Below, one piece after another: positions 5,143 through 6,278 of a DNA stretch of 6,278 nt (positions are counted from its first letter, which is position 1; every line of letters starts with the position of its first letter). The DNA comes from Elusimicrobia bacterium RIFCSPLOWO2_01_FULL_64_13 (GTDB lineage: Bacteria > Elusimicrobiota > Elusimicrobia > 2-02-FULL-39-32). The stretch is taken from NCBI GenBank assembly GCA_001800095.1, contig MGUT01000063.1:7933-14210 (forward strand). The letters are read 5' to 3'. A program made the translations under genes and the position numbers. Under the pieces are notes generated by a model. That model searched no databases. It worked only from the letters and a program-made list of their open reading frames with translations, and was not told the origin of the DNA.

Positions 5143-6213
5143 ATGAAAATAGCCGTCGACGCGATGGGCGGTGATTTCGGCCCGGAAAAAATCATTTCCG
5201 GCGCGATCGATTTCGCCAGGGAGACCCGCATCGGCGTGGTCCTGGTCGGCAAGGAGGACGCCGTCCGCGCCGAGCTCGACAAACACGCGGCCGGGGACCT
5301 CCCCGTCACCGTCCATCCCGCCTCCGAAGTCATCGACATGCACGAATCCCCGTCCAAGGCCAGCCGGTCCAAGCAGGACGCGAGCATCGTGGTGGCGATG
5401 CGCCTGGTGGCCCAGGGGGCCGTGGACGCGGTGGTCTCCGCCGGGAACTCCGGCGCCGTGATGACTTCGGCCCTGCGCTACCTCGGGCGGATCCACGGGG
5501 TCTACCGGCCGGCCATCGCCACGGTCCTGCCGACGCAATCCGGCCACTGCATGATCGCCGACGTCGGCGCGAACGCGGACTGCAAGCCGGAATACCTGCT
5601 CCAATTCGGGGTCATGGCCAAGGTCGCCGCCCAGACCATCCTCGGCATCCCCGACCCGGGCGTGGGGCTCCTCTCCATCGGAGAAGAGAAGGGCAAGGGC
5701 AACCATCTGACCAAGCGCGCCCACCAGCTCTTCGCGGATTCCACCGAGTTCCGCTTCATCGGGAACGTGGAAGGCAGGGACATCCCCCGGGGCAAGGCCG
5801 ACGTGGTCGTCTGCGACGGGTTCGTCGGCAACGCGATCCTTAAGACCATGGAAGGCACCGCCGAGGTCATGGGCCGGATGATCAAGATGGAGATCAAGTC
5901 CAGCCTTCCCGCTTTTTTGGGCTACCTCTTCATGAGGCCCGCCCTGAAAAGGTTCCGCAAGCGCGTCGACTACGCCGAATACGGAGGGGCGCCCCTCCTG
6001 GGAGTCAACGGCATCTGCATCATCTGCCACGGCAAGTCCACTCCCAAGGCCATCAAGAACGCCCTTAAGGTCGCCGAACTCTGCGTGGAGAAGCGCGTGA
6101 ACGAGGAGATCGCCCGCGAGATCCGCATCGTTTCCCCGCACGGCGGACCGGCCTCGCCTTCTTCCTTCCCGAACCCAGCCCCTGCCCCCGCCGCCGGGCG
6201 CGCCCGCCGTTGA
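5143..6213 (+). CDS. plsX: Phosphate acyltransferase PlsX (acyl-ACP:phosphate)
   Basis: A 356-residue enzyme that converts acyl-ACP and phosphate to acyl-phosphate, the donor used by PlsY to acylate glycerol-3-phosphate in the first step of phospholipid synthesis; PlsX is a soluble, peripherally membrane-associated protein. Conserved blocks: MKIAVDAMGGDFGPE (1-15), HESPSKASRSKQDAS (67-81), SAGNSGA (99-105), IADVGANADCKPE (138-150), IGEEKGKGN (179-187), FIGNVEGRDI (205-214), CDGFVGNAILK (224-234), and the C-terminal GGAPLLGVNGICIICHGKS (281-299). The start is set by the family N-terminus at ATG 5143. Upstream in-frame codons overlap rpmF and encode nothing PlsX-like. No clear Shine-Dalgarno is present. 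Residues about 332-356 form a Pro/Ala/Ser-rich tail beyond the conserved fold, probably disordered. The TGA stop overlaps the predicted fabH start. Identification is secure. Confidence 0.96.
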   Translation: MKIAVDAMGGDFGPEKIISGAIDFARETRIGVVLVGKEDAVRAELDKHAAGDLPVTVHPASEVIDMHESPSKASRSKQDASIVVAMRLVAQGAVDAVVSAGNSGAVMTSALRYLGRIHGVYRPAIATVLPTQSGHCMIADVGANADCKPEYLLQFGVMAKVAAQTILGIPDPGVGLLSIGEEKGKGNHLTKRAHQLFADSTEFRFIGNVEGRDIPRGKADVVVCDGFVGNAILKTMEGTAEVMGRMIKMEIKSSLPAFLGYLFMRPALKRFRKRVDYAEYGGAPLLGVNGICIICHGKSTPKAIKNALKVAELCVEKRVNEEIAREIRIVSPHGGPASPSSFPNPAPAPAAGRARR

Positions 6214-6278
6214 GTCCCGAGGCCGCCATCCGCGCCAAGATCATAGGAACGGGCCGGGCGCTGCCCGAGAAAGTCCTC
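6210..6278 (+). CDS. fabH: Beta-ketoacyl-ACP synthase III (FabH), 5' fragment
   Basis: Only the first 23 codons are in the window; the gene runs off the right edge. The frame encodes RAKIIGTGRALPEKVL, which matches the start of FabH (typically a strand xxIxGxGxxLP followed by V), the condensing enzyme that joins acetyl-CoA and malonyl-ACP to begin fatty-acid synthesis. The catalytic Cys-His-Asn triad lies outside the window. The best start is TTG at 6210-6212, which overlaps the plsX TGA (6211-6213), giving an N-terminus of MSPEAAIRAKI. There is no ATG or GTG between it and the conserved block. No Shine-Dalgarno is visible, so translation is probably coupled to plsX. The position directly after plsX is the classic order and supports the call despite the short fragment. 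Confidence 0.8.
   Translation, partial: MSPEAAIRAKIIGTGRALPEKVL

Noticed and set aside
5014..6141. A 375-codon open frame antisense to plsX
   Set aside because: Its translation is a low-complexity Gly/Asp/His/Val-rich product typical of the complementary frame of a GC-rich gene, and the plus strand encodes an unmistakable PlsX.

Overview
The window is GC-rich (roughly two thirds G+C by eye) and densely coded, so it looks like a free-living bacterial chromosome. It has the conserved bacterial block rpmF-plsX-fabH, preceded by ndk and an isocitrate dehydrogenase. No 16S gene or lineage-specific marker is present. The gene order and protein flavour suggest an Acidobacteriota-like or similar deep-branching Gram-negative lineage, but that is a weak inference. 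I see no insertion sequence, tRNA, rRNA, CRISPR array or phage gene.

Layout. Left part (1-2263): two glycosyltransferases are transcribed head to head from a 52-bp AT-rich gap. The left one (minus strand, GTG start) is a CgeB/DUF3880-like GT-B enzyme. The right one (plus strand) is a GT4-family enzyme of the polysaccharide-assembly type. They look like the edge of a surface-glycan locus. Both promoters predicted in the gap place transcription starts on or next to the start codons, and neither gene has a Shine-Dalgarno, so both mRNAs may be leaderless.

Right part (2260-6278): a co-directional run begins at a near-consensus sigma-70 promoter whose -35 box overlaps the stop codon of the upstream glycosyltransferase. 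The order is isocitrate dehydrogenase, exported class A beta-lactamase-like serine hydrolase, ndk, rpmF, plsX and the first 23 codons of fabH, which is cut by the window end. Gaps are 5, 5, 26 and 62 nt, and the last junction overlaps, so these genes are probably one operon. It links the TCA cycle, nucleotide pools, a ribosomal protein and the entry into fatty-acid and phospholipid synthesis. The serine hydrolase is the odd member.

Nothing here is a clearly new system. The points most worth a second look are: the serine hydrolase, which keeps SxxK, SDN and KTG but appears to lack the Glu166 omega-loop motif; an isocitrate dehydrogenase with NADP-type residues on a short homodimeric-type scaffold; the paired leaderless promoters; a hairpin plus U-run in the dehydrogenase leader; and an identical 13-nt stop/start junction used at two successive gene boundaries.
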